Positions 16,800-26,276 of a stretch of DNA of 64,000 bases are shown piece by piece (position 1 is the first letter of the stretch; each line of letters opens with the position of its first letter). The position numbers and the translations under genes were made by a program. Where the stretch lies: assembly GCA_945871905.1 (NCBI GenBank), contig CAMBXL010000005.1, forward strand, positions 124,001 to 188,000, read 5' to 3'. A model generated the notes under the pieces. It did no database searches. It was not told the DNA's origin and worked only from the letters and a program-made list of their open reading frames with translations. Source of the DNA: Chitinophaga pinensis (GTDB lineage: Bacteria; Bacteroidota; Bacteroidia; NS11-12g; UBA955).

Positions 16800-18014
16800 A
16801 ATCATCAACTTCTCACAAACAATAGTTCCATTTTTTAAATGAAATATTACCATGTAAAAACCGCTATTTAGTTTATTATGCTCTTTTGCATCAATCGTTC
16901 TTCCATTTGAATCCACTACTGTTATTTCAGCAATCTCATCGGCATATTCTGGATTGATTTTTAACGCCCCTGAACTTGGATTGCATAACAAATATCTTTG
17001 GGTTTGAACCCAAATCGACTTTGTGTTAACGGATGGCAAACAACTTACATAATGACTGTAAACAACATTTCTTAACGTTGCCAACCTATTATACACTTGT
17101 GTTCCCGGACATTCTGTGGCACATCCTTGGCGATGCCCTGCAATTGCATCTAACAAATCTCCTTGAGAATTAGGATGATTAAATTTCCCTAAAGGAGATA
17201 AGGTATCTTTTACCATTTTCCAAGTCAGCAAATGCTCTAAAGCAGACATCATGGCGTTACTTGGTGTAACCGAGGTGTAATCTCCAATGAGACAAACACC
17301 CATTGTTCCTGTATTTTTGGCGCAAAAATGTGCCCCTAAAACTTGGTCTTGACTTATTTCTTGCTTTTCGGGGTCACGGCCAGCATAAATTCTACCATCT
17401 GCTGCTATTAAATAGTTGTATCCAATATCATCCCACCCATTCACTTGGGTATGTTGAACATAATACGACCTCACCAATTGTGTGAAATCTGACTGACCAT
17501 TTCCTCCTGCTGAGTGATGAACAATACAATGTTTAGTTGGGGTTGAAACCCTACCAGGAATGGGTGCATCTAATCCCTGTCTCCACTCCGACTGCTTAAT
17601 AATAGTAGAAGGCTCGTTGCATAAACTTCTTTTTATAAAAGGCTTTGGCAAAGCATTCCCCAACGACTCTACATATTGAAAAATTAAAACCAATTCAATA
17701 TTTTTAGTTGTGAGAATAGAAAAATAACGCTGTTTTTCAAACAACAACAAATTGCATTGCACCCTCTCCACATGCTCATCTTGCTGTGGGTACAAGGTAT
17801 CAAAACCACCATGAGTATTTCCAACAACAACCTGAATGCCCGACCAATCTATCTCACTTTCCGACTGTATTGTTAATCCATTATAGTCCTTATCAAATCC
17901 CATCAAAAAATCTGAATAAGGAGGTAAAATCACCGTATCTCTATGTATATAATAACCTTGTGCATTTGCACTTAAGGATATTATAATGGACCATATAACG
18001 GCATAATTCCTCAC
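16791..18014 (-). CDS. Secreted N-acetylmuramoyl-L-alanine amidase with T9SS sorting domain
   Basis: The protein has 407 residues. A GTG start is followed by a signal peptide (MRNYAVIWSIIISLSANAQ). Residues 160-310 form an amidase_2/PGRP domain: CIVHHSAGGN with the first zinc histidine, YNYLIAADGRIYAGRDPE, GAHFCAKNTGTMGVCLIGDY, and a C-terminal HRQGCATECPGTQVY with further zinc-site residues. The enzyme cleaves the amide bond between MurNAc and L-Ala in peptidoglycan. The C-terminal 70 residues (IDAKEHNKLNSGFYMVIFHL) look like a T9SS type A sorting domain, so it acts outside the cell, perhaps against other bacteria. The GTG shares its G with the TAG stop of the FMN reductase gene. Confidence 0.88.
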   Translation of the reverse strand: MRNYAVIWSIIISLSANAQGYYIHRDTVILPPYSDFLMGFDKDYNGLTIQSESEIDWSGIQVVVGNTHGGFDTLYPQQDEHVERVQCNLLLFEKQRYFSILTTKNIELVLIFQYVESLGNALPKPFIKRSLCNEPSTIIKQSEWRQGLDAPIPGRVSTPTKHCIVHHSAGGNGQSDFTQLVRSYYVQHTQVNGWDDIGYNYLIAADGRIYAGRDPEKQEISQDQVLGAHFCAKNTGTMGVCLIGDYTSVTPSNAMMSALEHLLTWKMVKDTLSPLGKFNHPNSQGDLLDAIAGHRQGCATECPGTQVYNRLATLRNVVYSHYVSCLPSVNTKSIWVQTQRYLLCNPSSGALKINPEYADEIAEITVVDSNGRTIDAKEHNKLNSGFYMVIFHLKNGTIVCEKLMINS

Positions 18015-18589
18015 TAATGCCAGCGTTCTGTAATTTTTAAATTGTAGTCAACAAAGGTCAGTAAGCCTTTATTGTACTCTTCGTTACCTAACGAAAGTCC
18101 ACTTTCATCTAACGCTTTGTCAGTAAACTGCGATTCGAACATTTTGGCACTTACAAAACTTTCGAAATTAAACACGTTTAATACTTTATTGATGGTATTT
18201 GACAACTGAACGGCCGGCATTCTTCCGCCTCTTCCTGAAGAAGTTCCGCAAGTTGCAAACACTTTATTTTCCCATATTGCTTTGTATTTGGGAGCACCAA
18301 ATACATGGATAAACTGTAGTAATTCTGCACTAGGCATCCAATTGTACTCAGGTGTTAACACAAAAACAAGATTCGAAGACGACATTGAATCTATCACTAA
18401 CTGTTGCCAAGGGCTCAATTGATTGACATCAACAGGAGTTTGGTTATAATTAGGAACATCATAGTCGTGAAAATCTATTATTTCACAATTTGTTTCAGGA
18501 TTGAGTTGAAGTAATTGTTCTTTGATTGCTTTCGCTACTCTTAGCGTATTGCTATTTTTTCGGGGAGACCCACTTAAAATTGTTACCAT
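18014..18589 (-). CDS. NADPH-dependent FMN reductase family protein
   Basis: This is a 191-residue flavodoxin-like protein. The flavin phosphate loop SGSPRKNSNTLRVAKAI is at residues 6-22; FVLTPEYNWMPSAELLQFIH carries the PEYN motif of the NAD(P)H:FMN/quinone reductase family (ArsH, WrbA-distant, YieF-like), and CGTSSGRGGRMPAVQL follows. It should reduce free FMN or quinones in the cytoplasm. The start overlaps meaB by 7 nt and the stop overlaps the amidase start, so the run from aldehyde dehydrogenase to amidase is probably one transcript. Confidence 0.88.
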   Translation of the reverse strand: MVTILSGSPRKNSNTLRVAKAIKEQLLQLNPETNCEIIDFHDYDVPNYNQTPVDVNQLSPWQQLVIDSMSSSNLVFVLTPEYNWMPSAELLQFIHVFGAPKYKAIWENKVFATCGTSSGRGGRMPAVQLSNTINKVLNVFNFESFVSAKMFESQFTDKALDESGLSLGNEEYNKGLLTFVDYNLKITERWH

Positions 18590-19497
18590 TTATTTTTATA
18601 ATACTTATCAATAAATTGATACAAATTAAAATCACTTTTGTTTGATTCTTCAATCAATTGTTGATTAAGTTTGTATTTATCTATATCTTTCATTCTTTCA
18701 TTTAGGATTAAATGAAATGCTTTATCTGTCATGAGCTGCCATTTTCTCTCGCTTACCAAATTCAGTGCATGGTGCTGACTTAAGGCTTGCCACAACTCAT
18801 CTATTCCATTATTGGTTGTTGCTATTGTTTTCAAAACAGGAATGTTCCAAACCGATTTGGGATGTTGATGGACCAAGGCGTTTAAATTTTTAATAAAAAC
18901 ATCAGCCCCATCGCGGTCGGCTTTGTTCACTACAAACAAATCAGCTATTTCCATCAATCCACTTTTAAGCGTTTGTACTTCATCTCCTGCTTCGGGCACC
19001 AAAACCACCACGGTAGAATCTGCCAAACCCGCAATTTCGACTTCACTTTGACCAACACCAACCGTTTCAACAAAAATGACATCAAAATCAGCACTTTTCA
19101 TCACATCGGTCATCTCGTATATTTTGGCCGAAACGCCGCCCAAACTGCCACGTGTGGCGATGGAACGAATAAACACATTGGGATGATTAAAATGCTCGGA
19201 CATTCTTATTCTATCACCTAACAAAGAACCAAAATTAAAAGGAGAAGTTGGGTCAACTGCTAATATTCCAATTTTTAAATCCAATTTCACCAAGTGTGAA
19301 ATTAAGGCATTGACAATACTGCTTTTTCCTGCACCGGGAGGACCAGTAATACCTATCAAAGGTATTTTAGAACTGATCTTTATAGATTTTAAATACTGAA
19401 TGCCATCGGGCAAATTATTTTCTACCAAAGACAACATCCTCGCCAACTTCCTTGGTTCACGAATAGACAAATGGGTATGTTGGGTATGCATTTCCAA
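18583..19497 (-). CDS. meaB: Methylmalonyl-CoA mutase-associated GTPase MeaB
   Basis: MeaB is a 304-residue G3E-family GTPase that protects and reactivates B12-dependent methylmalonyl-CoA mutase. Walker A is GITGPPGAGKSS, with a downstream LAVDPTSPFNFGSLLGDRIRM, a FVETVGVGQSEVEIA switch and the specificity motif NKAD. The normal partner genes (mutA/mutB) are not in this window. It lies 3 bp after the aldehyde dehydrogenase gene. The same fold serves the related ArgK name; the guanine motif and overall length fit MeaB. Confidence 0.93.
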   Translation of the reverse strand: MEMHTQHTHLSIREPRKLARMLSLVENNLPDGIQYLKSIKISSKIPLIGITGPPGAGKSSIVNALISHLVKLDLKIGILAVDPTSPFNFGSLLGDRIRMSEHFNHPNVFIRSIATRGSLGGVSAKIYEMTDVMKSADFDVIFVETVGVGQSEVEIAGLADSTVVVLVPEAGDEVQTLKSGLMEIADLFVVNKADRDGADVFIKNLNALVHQHPKSVWNIPVLKTIATTNNGIDELWQALSQHHALNLVSERKWQLMTDKAFHLILNERMKDIDKYKLNQQLIEESNKSDFNLYQFIDKYYKNKW

Positions 19498-19500
19498 AAT

Positions 19501-20940
19501 CTATAGTTTAATGCACACGTTTTTGGGTTCTGTAAAAAATTTCATCGCTTCCCAACCGCCTTCTCTGCCTACTCCACTGTTTTTAACTCCCCCAAACGGC
19601 GTACGCAAATCGCGCAACAACCAACAGTTAATCCAAACAATGCCACTTTGAATTTGGGCAGCTAAATTGTGCGCTCTAGTAATGTCTTGTGTCCAAATAA
19701 TAGACGCCAATCCGTATTCTGTGCAATTTGCCATTTGCAATGCTTCCTCTTCGCTATCAAACGGAGTAATGGTAACAACAGGTCCAAAAATCTCTTCAGT
19801 ATTGGTTCTACAATCGTACGCAAGATTCTCAATGACTGTTGGCGCTATGTACCAACCATTTGCTAAATCGCCTTCCAAATGTATGGCTTCGCCTCCTGTT
19901 AAAATATTCCCACCTTCCTCTTTGGCTAACTGAAGGTAAGACAATACTTTGTCGTAATGCAACTGACTGACAATAGCCCCTACTTTGGTATCTTTATCCA
20001 AAGGATTACCAACTTTTAATTGCTTTACTTCTTGAATTAAAGCTTCTTTAAATTTATCGTATATTGAACGTTCAATTAATATTCTAGAACCACATAAACA
20101 GATTTCACCTTGATTCAAAAAAGAAGATTGAACCGTAGTTTTTACCGCTTTTTCAAAATCACAATCCGCAAAAACAATAGATGGATTTTTACCGCCCAAT
20201 TCTAAACTTAATTTTTTGAACATTGGCGCAGCAATTGAGGCAATGTGTTTACCTGTGGAAGTTCCTCCGGTAAATGAAACTGCCTTAATGTGAGGATGGC
20301 TAACCAATGTACTCCCTACTTTAGGGCCGATTCCATGTATTATATTCAAAACACCTTTTGGCAAACCAGCCTCTTGACAAATTTTACTGAGCATAAAGGC
20401 GGTCATGGGTGTAATTTCACTTGGTTTTGCGACCACACAATTTCCGGCGGCTAATGCTGGCGCTATTTTCCATGAAAACAAATACAAAGGCAAATTCCAA
20501 GGACTGATACAAGCAACCACACCAATAGGTTGACGTAGTGTGTAATTAACAGCATGTCCTTCCATGTGATGACTTTCAGAGGAAAACTGCATGGCTGCTG
20601 TTGCAAAAAATCTAAAATTTTGGGCAGAACGAATCATTTCATTTTTGGCCAACCAATGTGGTTTGCCTTGGTCGATACTTTCCGCTTTGGCTAACTCATC
20701 GTTATTTAAATCGATTAACTCTGCAATTCTATTAAGAATTATAAATCGATCTTCATTGCTGGTATTTTTCCAAGCAAAAAAAGCACTTTTAGCTGCTTGA
20801 TATGCATCCTCAACATCCTTTTCATCACTGTCAGGAATTAAACTGTAAACCTTACCTGTGGCGGGATTATAGTTGTCCATAAACTGTTGTGAATGGGCAT
20901 TCACTAATTCTCCGTTAATATAATTTAAAAGATGTTGCAT
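19501..20940 (-). CDS. Aldehyde dehydrogenase (ALDH8/muconic semialdehyde dehydrogenase-like)
   Basis: This 479-residue NAD(P)-dependent aldehyde dehydrogenase carries VACISPWNLPLYLFSWKIA, the catalytic glutamate in LELGGKNPSIVF, the catalytic cysteine in NQGEICLCGSRI, and EEIFGPVVTITPF. The GEICLC context is that of ALDH8/2-aminomuconic or 2-hydroxymuconic semialdehyde dehydrogenases, which act in tryptophan (kynurenine) and aromatic meta-cleavage pathways. No other genes of those pathways are beside it, so the substrate remains open. It heads a minus-strand run with meaB, an FMN reductase and an amidase. A -7 box (TAGCTTTG) lies 17 nt upstream. Confidence 0.9.
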   Translation of the reverse strand: MQHLLNYINGELVNAHSQQFMDNYNPATGKVYSLIPDSDEKDVEDAYQAAKSAFFAWKNTSNEDRFIILNRIAELIDLNNDELAKAESIDQGKPHWLAKNEMIRSAQNFRFFATAAMQFSSESHHMEGHAVNYTLRQPIGVVACISPWNLPLYLFSWKIAPALAAGNCVVAKPSEITPMTAFMLSKICQEAGLPKGVLNIIHGIGPKVGSTLVSHPHIKAVSFTGGTSTGKHIASIAAPMFKKLSLELGGKNPSIVFADCDFEKAVKTTVQSSFLNQGEICLCGSRILIERSIYDKFKEALIQEVKQLKVGNPLDKDTKVGAIVSQLHYDKVLSYLQLAKEEGGNILTGGEAIHLEGDLANGWYIAPTVIENLAYDCRTNTEEIFGPVVTITPFDSEEEALQMANCTEYGLASIIWTQDITRAHNLAAQIQSGIVWINCWLLRDLRTPFGGVKNSGVGREGGWEAMKFFTEPKNVCIKL

Positions 20941-20957
20941 GACTAAAAAACGATAGG

Positions 20958-20965
20958 CAAAGCTA
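20958..20965 (-). promoter_or_regulatory. -7 box (TAGCTTTG) of the aldehyde dehydrogenase run
   Basis: An exact TAnnTTTG on the minus strand, 17 nt before the start at 20940. Confidence 0.45.
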
Positions 20966-21081
20966 CACTATTTTTGATAAACTCTATTAAAATTGGTCGC
21001 TTTTTTCACAAGATCAATCTTTAAAAAAATCAAAAATCATGAGTTTTAATAAAAAAACAATTAGATTGCCACTTTGTCAAT

Positions 21082-21408
21082 ATGAATCTAGAAACTGCAA
21101 CCTTATTTAAAAAAATAATTAGGCAAATCTTAAGGATTACTATTTTCTCTAATGGCCTTATTGGATTAGCTCTTCTCTTTATTTCTTTTGCTCCTGTCAT
21201 TGGCTACTTTTACCTTATATCCGCTGTGACTACTATCTTTATTATTGCTCCATTGTCTTTTGTATTACTCATTTATTCTATTTACAAAACAAGACGAAAA
21301 GAAAGCTGGTTTAATCCTATCAAAAAAGAGGTTTTCCTTTTACTGTGGGCTCTGGTTTCTTTGGTTTTTTATTATACCTGTCTTTATATTGGCACTGAAA
21401 TAATATAG
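21082..21408 (+). CDS. Small integral membrane protein, unknown function
   Basis: The protein has 108 residues with three hydrophobic segments (about 22-42, 45-66 and 85-105) separated by a basic loop KTRRKESWFNPIKKE. There is no signal peptide. The family is not recognised. The pentapeptide-repeat gene follows 23 bp later on the same strand, so the two may be cotranscribed. Confidence 0.65.
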   Translation: MNLETATLFKKIIRQILRITIFSNGLIGLALLFISFAPVIGYFYLISAVTTIFIIAPLSFVLLIYSIYKTRRKESWFNPIKKEVFLLLWALVSLVFYYTCLYIGTEII

Positions 21409-21431
21409 TTTACTCGTCTTTTACAACTAAA

Positions 21432-21995
21432 ATGGAATTATATATTGACCAAACATACCATTTAGATTCTTTGCCCTCAGTTCAAGCAGCAGAATTTGAA
21501 AACTGCCATTTTCAATTAATTGATTTTAGCAACTATTCCCTTAACAATTATCGTTTTTTCGACTGTCAATTTAGCCATTGTAATATTAGTTTAGTCCAAC
21601 TTGTAAACTCAAGTTTTAGAAACATAGAGTTCAATGAATGTAAACTTCTTGGATTAAGATTTGAACAATGTCAGGAGTTTGGCACTTCCATGATTTTCAA
21701 AAAATGCATTCTCAATCACTCCTCTTTTTACAAAATAAAAGCCAAAAATACTGTGTTTAATGAATGTTCTATGGTTGAAGTAGATTTCACTTCAGCCGAT
21801 TTAACAGGCTCAATATTTGATAATTGCGACTTAAGTAACGCTCAGTTTGACCAAACAAATTTAGAAAAATCTGATTTTACAAATGCCTTAAATTTCAACA
21901 TCAACCCTACAACTAATAAAGTGAGGAAAGCTAAATTCACAAGAGACAATTTAATAGGATTGGTACAAAACTTAGGAATAATTATTACTCCTTAA
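21432..21995 (+). CDS. Pentapeptide-repeat protein
   Basis: This is a 187-residue cytoplasmic protein built of five-residue repeats of the A(D/N)LxF kind, clearest in VDFTSADLTGSIFDNCDLSN and AQFDQTNLEKSDFTNAL, with looser versions earlier (FRNIEFNECKLLGLRF). Such proteins fold as right-handed quadrilateral beta-helices; some (Qnr, MfpA) mimic DNA and bind gyrase, others have no known partner. The repeats here are partly degenerate and include cysteines at the i positions. A Qnr-like role cannot be claimed from sequence. It ends 11 bp inside the convergent TerC gene. Confidence 0.82.
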   Translation: MELYIDQTYHLDSLPSVQAAEFENCHFQLIDFSNYSLNNYRFFDCQFSHCNISLVQLVNSSFRNIEFNECKLLGLRFEQCQEFGTSMIFKKCILNHSSFYKIKAKNTVFNECSMVEVDFTSADLTGSIFDNCDLSNAQFDQTNLEKSDFTNALNFNINPTTNKVRKAKFTRDNLIGLVQNLGIIITP

Positions 21996-22695
21996 TTGTA
22001 CTTTCTTTAGATTTTGGAGTTGTTTTCAATTGAATAACATTCACTAAAAACGAGAAGAACATCGCAAAATAAACATACCCTTTTGGTACATGCACATCCA
22101 ATCCTTCTGCGATAAGCGTTAAACCAATCATTAACAAAAACGACAATGCCAATACTTTAAACGAAGGGTGCTTAGAAATGAAATCACTAATAGGTTTAGA
22201 AGCAAAAAACATGATAATTACAGACACAACAACCGCTGCGTACATAATCCATAATTCTTTTACCAATCCAACGGCTGTAATGATAGAATCGATAGAAAAA
22301 ACCATATCGAGCAACAAAATTTGTATCAACAAATCGCGAAATACCGCTGGTTTACCGTCATTTTTTGATTCATCGTCATGTTCTGTTTTATGGTATATTT
22401 CAACCGTACTTTTGTAAAACAAGAAAGTCCCTCCTACTAATAAAATAATGTCTTTTCCTGAAATTTGATTTTCAAGTACCGTGAACAAGGGTTTGTCGAG
22501 TTTCATAATCCAAGCGACTAATGCTAACAAAGCTAATCTCAAGAACATGGCAAGAAAAATACCTAACTGCCTTAATTTAGCACGTTTCTCTTCGGGCAAT
22601 TTGTCTGCCAAAATAGAAATAAAAATGATGTTATCAATCCCTAAGATTACTTCTAGTGAGATTAATGTGATAAGTGGAACGATAATTTCTATCAT
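21985..22695 (-). CDS. TerC-family integral membrane protein
   Basis: The protein has 236 residues and about seven transmembrane helices. Two conserved acidic motifs of the TerC family are present: LEVILGIDNIIFISIL in helix 1 and LLDMVFSIDSIITAVGL in the second half. These asparagine and aspartate residues lie within the membrane and are thought to handle metal ions; members include tellurite-resistance TerC and manganese exporters (Alx/MeeF-type). No ter genes are nearby, so manganese or other metal handling is more likely than tellurite resistance. Confidence 0.88.
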   Translation of the reverse strand: MIEIIVPLITLISLEVILGIDNIIFISILADKLPEEKRAKLRQLGIFLAMFLRLALLALVAWIMKLDKPLFTVLENQISGKDIILLVGGTFLFYKSTVEIYHKTEHDDESKNDGKPAVFRDLLIQILLLDMVFSIDSIITAVGLVKELWIMYAAVVVSVIIMFFASKPISDFISKHPSFKVLALSFLLMIGLTLIAEGLDVHVPKGYVYFAMFFSFLVNVIQLKTTPKSKESTIKE

Positions 22696-22710
22696 AAATA
22701 TAAGTGGTTT

Positions 22711-24396
22711 TTAATTGATATATAATAAGGCTAATTTGATATCCCCATAACTCCATTTGTTTTTGAAATGGCTATACAAAGGGGCTAATTGTATTTTTTG
22801 TTTATTGATTTGTCCTTTTTGAGCCAGCAAATCTACGGCTTCTTTTATTTCTGACAACATAAATAGGTCTGGACGGTAGCGTTCCAAAGAAATTTCGGGT
22901 TGTGTTTCTCTCAGTTTTACTAAATGTCCTATGATAGAATCCACACTAAGTCCACGTTCTTCAGCTATTTGTTGGAGGTTGAGCCCTTGTTCTATCAATT
23001 CAGCGGTTATTTGATAGGTTGTTTTTTTGGATTGTTTAAATTTCTCTTTGGCCTTTATTTTCTTTAACTCGTTCAAGTCGGAAATACCTCCACAACGGTC
23101 GATAAAAGGAACAAAATGCTTTTCGAGTTCTTCCAAATTGGTGTTATCATCTAACATTCCTGACAATTCACGAAATCTTGCATCTGCCCTTAATGCCAAC
23201 TCATCCACCATTATTGCAGTTTCATTAAACCCTAAAAGCACCAAACTTTCTAGTGTTTTCAATCTACTTAAAGCTACATAGCCTTGTCCTTTTTCAAAGG
23301 TTTTTCTTAAGTCAATCTCAGCTGCATCCAAGGTCATTCCTTGACTTTTATGAACCGTAATGGCCCATGCCAAGCGCAAAGGCACTTGATTAAACAGTGC
23401 TAAAGTTTTTCCTTTTTCATCTTCAATTTTCCATTCCTCAGGTTCCGCTTCTATTACTTCTCCTGATCTAACTTTAACCAAAGGGAATCCATTGTCACTA
23501 TATCCTGTAACTTCTCCCAAAGTGCCGTTCATGTAGTTCTTGTCATAATTATTTTTAATAAACATCACTTTTGAACCAATTTTCAGTTTAAGTTCTTCAT
23601 CTGTAAGAACCGATTTTTTGAGCATTTCCACCAAATTATCAGAACCTTTGCTAGTCGCTGTAAACAATTTAGTTTCACTGAATAATGCCGCTAATTGCGA
23701 CCTATTCTCTTTGTCAACATCAAAATTATGGGTATATAATTTAGTAGGAAATAAAGAAGCACTTTTGTTTATTAAGGCTTGATTGAGCAAGTCGATACTA
23801 TCGTCAGAAACAAAACCTGACCTAATTTCGTTCAGAATTTCATTCAACTGATTGTCAGATTGTCTAAATTGTTCTGTTAAGTAACAAGATTGAAATTGCG
23901 TTTCTTTCCATGCTTCCGACATAAAAGCGAATTTTTCTTTATTGGGTTCAGCATCAGAACCCACAGGGGGCAACTGAAAAAAATCACCTGCCAATATTAC
24001 TTGAATGCCACCAAATGGCAACTCGTTAGATTTAAAAAACTTCAATACTTTGTTGACCAAATCCAACTGTCGCTTGTGTAACATTGATATTTCATCAATA
24101 ATTAACACTTTAACAGCTTCCATTTTGTCTCTTAAATATTTGCGGTTACTTAAACTCATCAAATCGGCTTCATTTAAGTAATCTTTAACCCCAATGCCAG
24201 ACCATGCATGAATCGTCATTCCGTTCATGTGAGTCGCGGCAATTCCTGTAGATGCCGTAATGGCAACAGGCACTTTATGTTCTTTTAAATACTGAATGTA
24301 TTGATTAAGTACATAGGTTTTTCCTGCCCCTGCAGAACCTGTTAAAAAAACGTTTTTCCCTGATTTTAAAACAGCTAGAGCTTTTGTTTGATTCAA
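22711..24396 (-). CDS. Pif1-like DNA helicase with C-terminal HTH region
   Basis: This is a 561-residue superfamily 1B helicase. Walker A is LTGSAGAGKTYVLN at residues 17-30, Walker B is VLIIDEISMLHK, followed by ILAGDFFQLPPVG, a C-terminal UvrD-like part with AWAITVHKSQGMTLD and motif VI GYVALSRLKTLESL. The last 120 residues contain a predicted helix-turn-helix stretch (ITAELIEQGLNLQQIAEERG), seen in the helicase C-terminal HTH family of Bacteroidota. It probably unwinds DNA 5'-3' during repair or replication-fork passage. It stands alone, 15 bp before the TerC gene on the same strand. Confidence 0.92.
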   Translation of the reverse strand: MNQTKALAVLKSGKNVFLTGSAGAGKTYVLNQYIQYLKEHKVPVAITASTGIAATHMNGMTIHAWSGIGVKDYLNEADLMSLSNRKYLRDKMEAVKVLIIDEISMLHKRQLDLVNKVLKFFKSNELPFGGIQVILAGDFFQLPPVGSDAEPNKEKFAFMSEAWKETQFQSCYLTEQFRQSDNQLNEILNEIRSGFVSDDSIDLLNQALINKSASLFPTKLYTHNFDVDKENRSQLAALFSETKLFTATSKGSDNLVEMLKKSVLTDEELKLKIGSKVMFIKNNYDKNYMNGTLGEVTGYSDNGFPLVKVRSGEVIEAEPEEWKIEDEKGKTLALFNQVPLRLAWAITVHKSQGMTLDAAEIDLRKTFEKGQGYVALSRLKTLESLVLLGFNETAIMVDELALRADARFRELSGMLDDNTNLEELEKHFVPFIDRCGGISDLNELKKIKAKEKFKQSKKTTYQITAELIEQGLNLQQIAEERGLSVDSIIGHLVKLRETQPEISLERYRPDLFMLSEIKEAVDLLAQKGQINKQKIQLAPLYSHFKNKWSYGDIKLALLYIN

Positions 24397-24419
24397 AGTG
24401 TGTTTAGTTTATAAATCTT

Positions 24420-26276
24420 TTAATGTTGCACCGACAACTTATGTGTTACTATGCCATTTTGAGTTTTTAAAATGGCATAGTAATATCCATTTTCCAATTC
24501 TGCTACATTGATATTGATTAAATTAGTGTTTGATAATTCTTCAAATAGTATTTGACCTTTTAAATTGAAAATTGCAATAGAGTTTATAGTTTCATTGCTT
24601 ATTATGGTTACATTATCAGAACTAGGATTTGGATAAATACGTGTAAAAATCGGCTTATTGATTGCATTCACATTCGAAGGCGCTACTGTTACAATATTGG
24701 CTTTTTGCACAGAATGTGTGCCTTGAATATTGGTTGCAGACAAAGCGATAGTGTACTGACCATCTGCTGTAAATTTCACTTTAGGGAATTGTGAAGAAGA
24801 GTCGGAACCATTCATCCATTGGTAAGTTGCAGGGGTAATGACCCATTTCCATGAAGTTGGACCATTTGATGATAAATCTATTAAATCAATGGTTTCATTT
24901 AATGCGGGTGAGGACTTACTTACAGAGAAGTTAGCCACAGGGATAGCGGTAACAGAACTGATTGCTAAATAATTATTTTTAGTTAATGAGTCAGAACCTG
25001 AACTATTTGAAACTAATAATTTTACAGTATATGTTCCAGTTTGTCCAAATGAGATATAGACAATACTGTCATTTAATGTTGAGTTATTGAGTAAAGTGTA
25101 AGTTGAAGATGGGGTTATAGACCATTTAAAACCAGTTGGGATATTGGTTGATGTGCTTGACAAAATGATAGTTTGTCCTCGAGTTGCACTGGTTGTAGAG
25201 GCTGTAAAATTTGCAATAGGTTTTAAATTTGGGCTCACGGTTCTAACAACATTATTACCCATATCCACCACATAAATTAGATTTTGTTTAGGATGATAAA
25301 CAATAGAAGAAATATCTTCGAATCGGGCAGCAGTTCCGGCGTCGTTGATGTAACCATTAACATTGGCATTGCCCACATAAAGGCTCAAAACACTACTTTC
25401 AAACTTTTTAATACAAAGGGCTTCAGCGATAAAGTAGGCATTCCCAACTTTACATATATCCTTAGGACCAAACAAACCCGAAGTAATAAAATCAGTAACA
25501 TCATTGGTTGATAAATTGATTTTTCGGATGGCACTGTTACCGTAATCTGCAACTAAAAGTGAGTTTCCGTCTAAAAAAACGGCGTATGGTGCAGAAAATC
25601 TTGCATTTGTTCCATTGCCATTAGTCTTTCCTGATACGCCTGCTTTACCGGCAATGGTTGTAACTGTATTTCCAACAATTTTACGGATGCAATGGTTGTT
25701 TCTGTCAGCCACATAAATATCGCCATTACTTGCCACAGCAACATCTGCGGGACCCGAAAAACGTGCGGTATTGGTGGCGCCATCGGCATGGTTTGCCCCA
25801 GAAAAATAACGAACACCAGCGATAGTATTAACTTGTTGTTGGGTTGACACATTAATGAATTTTTCAACCTTTCTGATTTGATTGTTTTCCAAATCGGCAA
25901 CGATTAATTCATTAGTTGATGGATTGACAGCCAAACCCGCAGGACGGGCAAAGCGGGCAACACTTCCAGCAAAATCTTTACTATCAGCAGCACCAGCAGA
26001 AGTGGGGTCTAAACTATAACCCGCAGCCAAATAAGCAGTATTGCCATTTAGCCAAAAAATATTATGTTCATTGGACACATATACCCTTCCGGTCGTATCA
26101 ACAGTAATACCCATAGGAGCTGAAAAATAGACCGAATCTTTGAGGTTGTTTCGGTAACCGGTATAATTACCACTTCCTTTGTAATGTATTCCAGAATGTG
26201 TACTTACAGTTTGTGCATTAGTTTCTTTTACATTGACTAAAAACAGCAATGTTAAACAGATAAAAAAAATTCTCAT
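24420..26276 (-). CDS. Secreted NHL-repeat/PKD protein with T9SS sorting domain
   Basis: The protein has 618 residues. A signal peptide (MRIFFICLTLLFLVNVKETNAQ) is followed by five or six NHL-type beta-propeller repeats (ITVDTTGRVYVSNEHN, LAVNPSTNELIVADLENNQI, VAVASNGDIYVADRNNHCI, LVADYGNSAIRKI) to about residue 345. Two PKD-like domains come next (ANFTASTTSATRGQTIILSS and ANFSVSKSSPALNETIDLID), and the C-terminal 75 residues (TRIYPNPSSDNVTII, IAIFNLKGQILFEE, GYYYAILKTQNG) form a type A T9SS sorting domain. It is predicted to be surface-exposed, probably in adhesion or substrate binding. Its start codon abuts the purC stop. Confidence 0.88.
   Translation of the reverse strand: MRIFFICLTLLFLVNVKETNAQTVSTHSGIHYKGSGNYTGYRNNLKDSVYFSAPMGITVDTTGRVYVSNEHNIFWLNGNTAYLAAGYSLDPTSAGAADSKDFAGSVARFARPAGLAVNPSTNELIVADLENNQIRKVEKFINVSTQQQVNTIAGVRYFSGANHADGATNTARFSGPADVAVASNGDIYVADRNNHCIRKIVGNTVTTIAGKAGVSGKTNGNGTNARFSAPYAVFLDGNSLLVADYGNSAIRKINLSTNDVTDFITSGLFGPKDICKVGNAYFIAEALCIKKFESSVLSLYVGNANVNGYINDAGTAARFEDISSIVYHPKQNLIYVVDMGNNVVRTVSPNLKPIANFTASTTSATRGQTIILSSTSTNIPTGFKWSITPSSTYTLLNNSTLNDSIVYISFGQTGTYTVKLLVSNSSGSDSLTKNNYLAISSVTAIPVANFSVSKSSPALNETIDLIDLSSNGPTSWKWVITPATYQWMNGSDSSSQFPKVKFTADGQYTIALSATNIQGTHSVQKANIVTVAPSNVNAINKPIFTRIYPNPSSDNVTIISNETINSIAIFNLKGQILFEELSNTNLININVAELENGYYYAILKTQNGIVTHKLSVQH

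Noticed and set aside
21985-22695. Tellurite-resistance operon
   Set aside because: TerC alone is common and no other ter genes are present.
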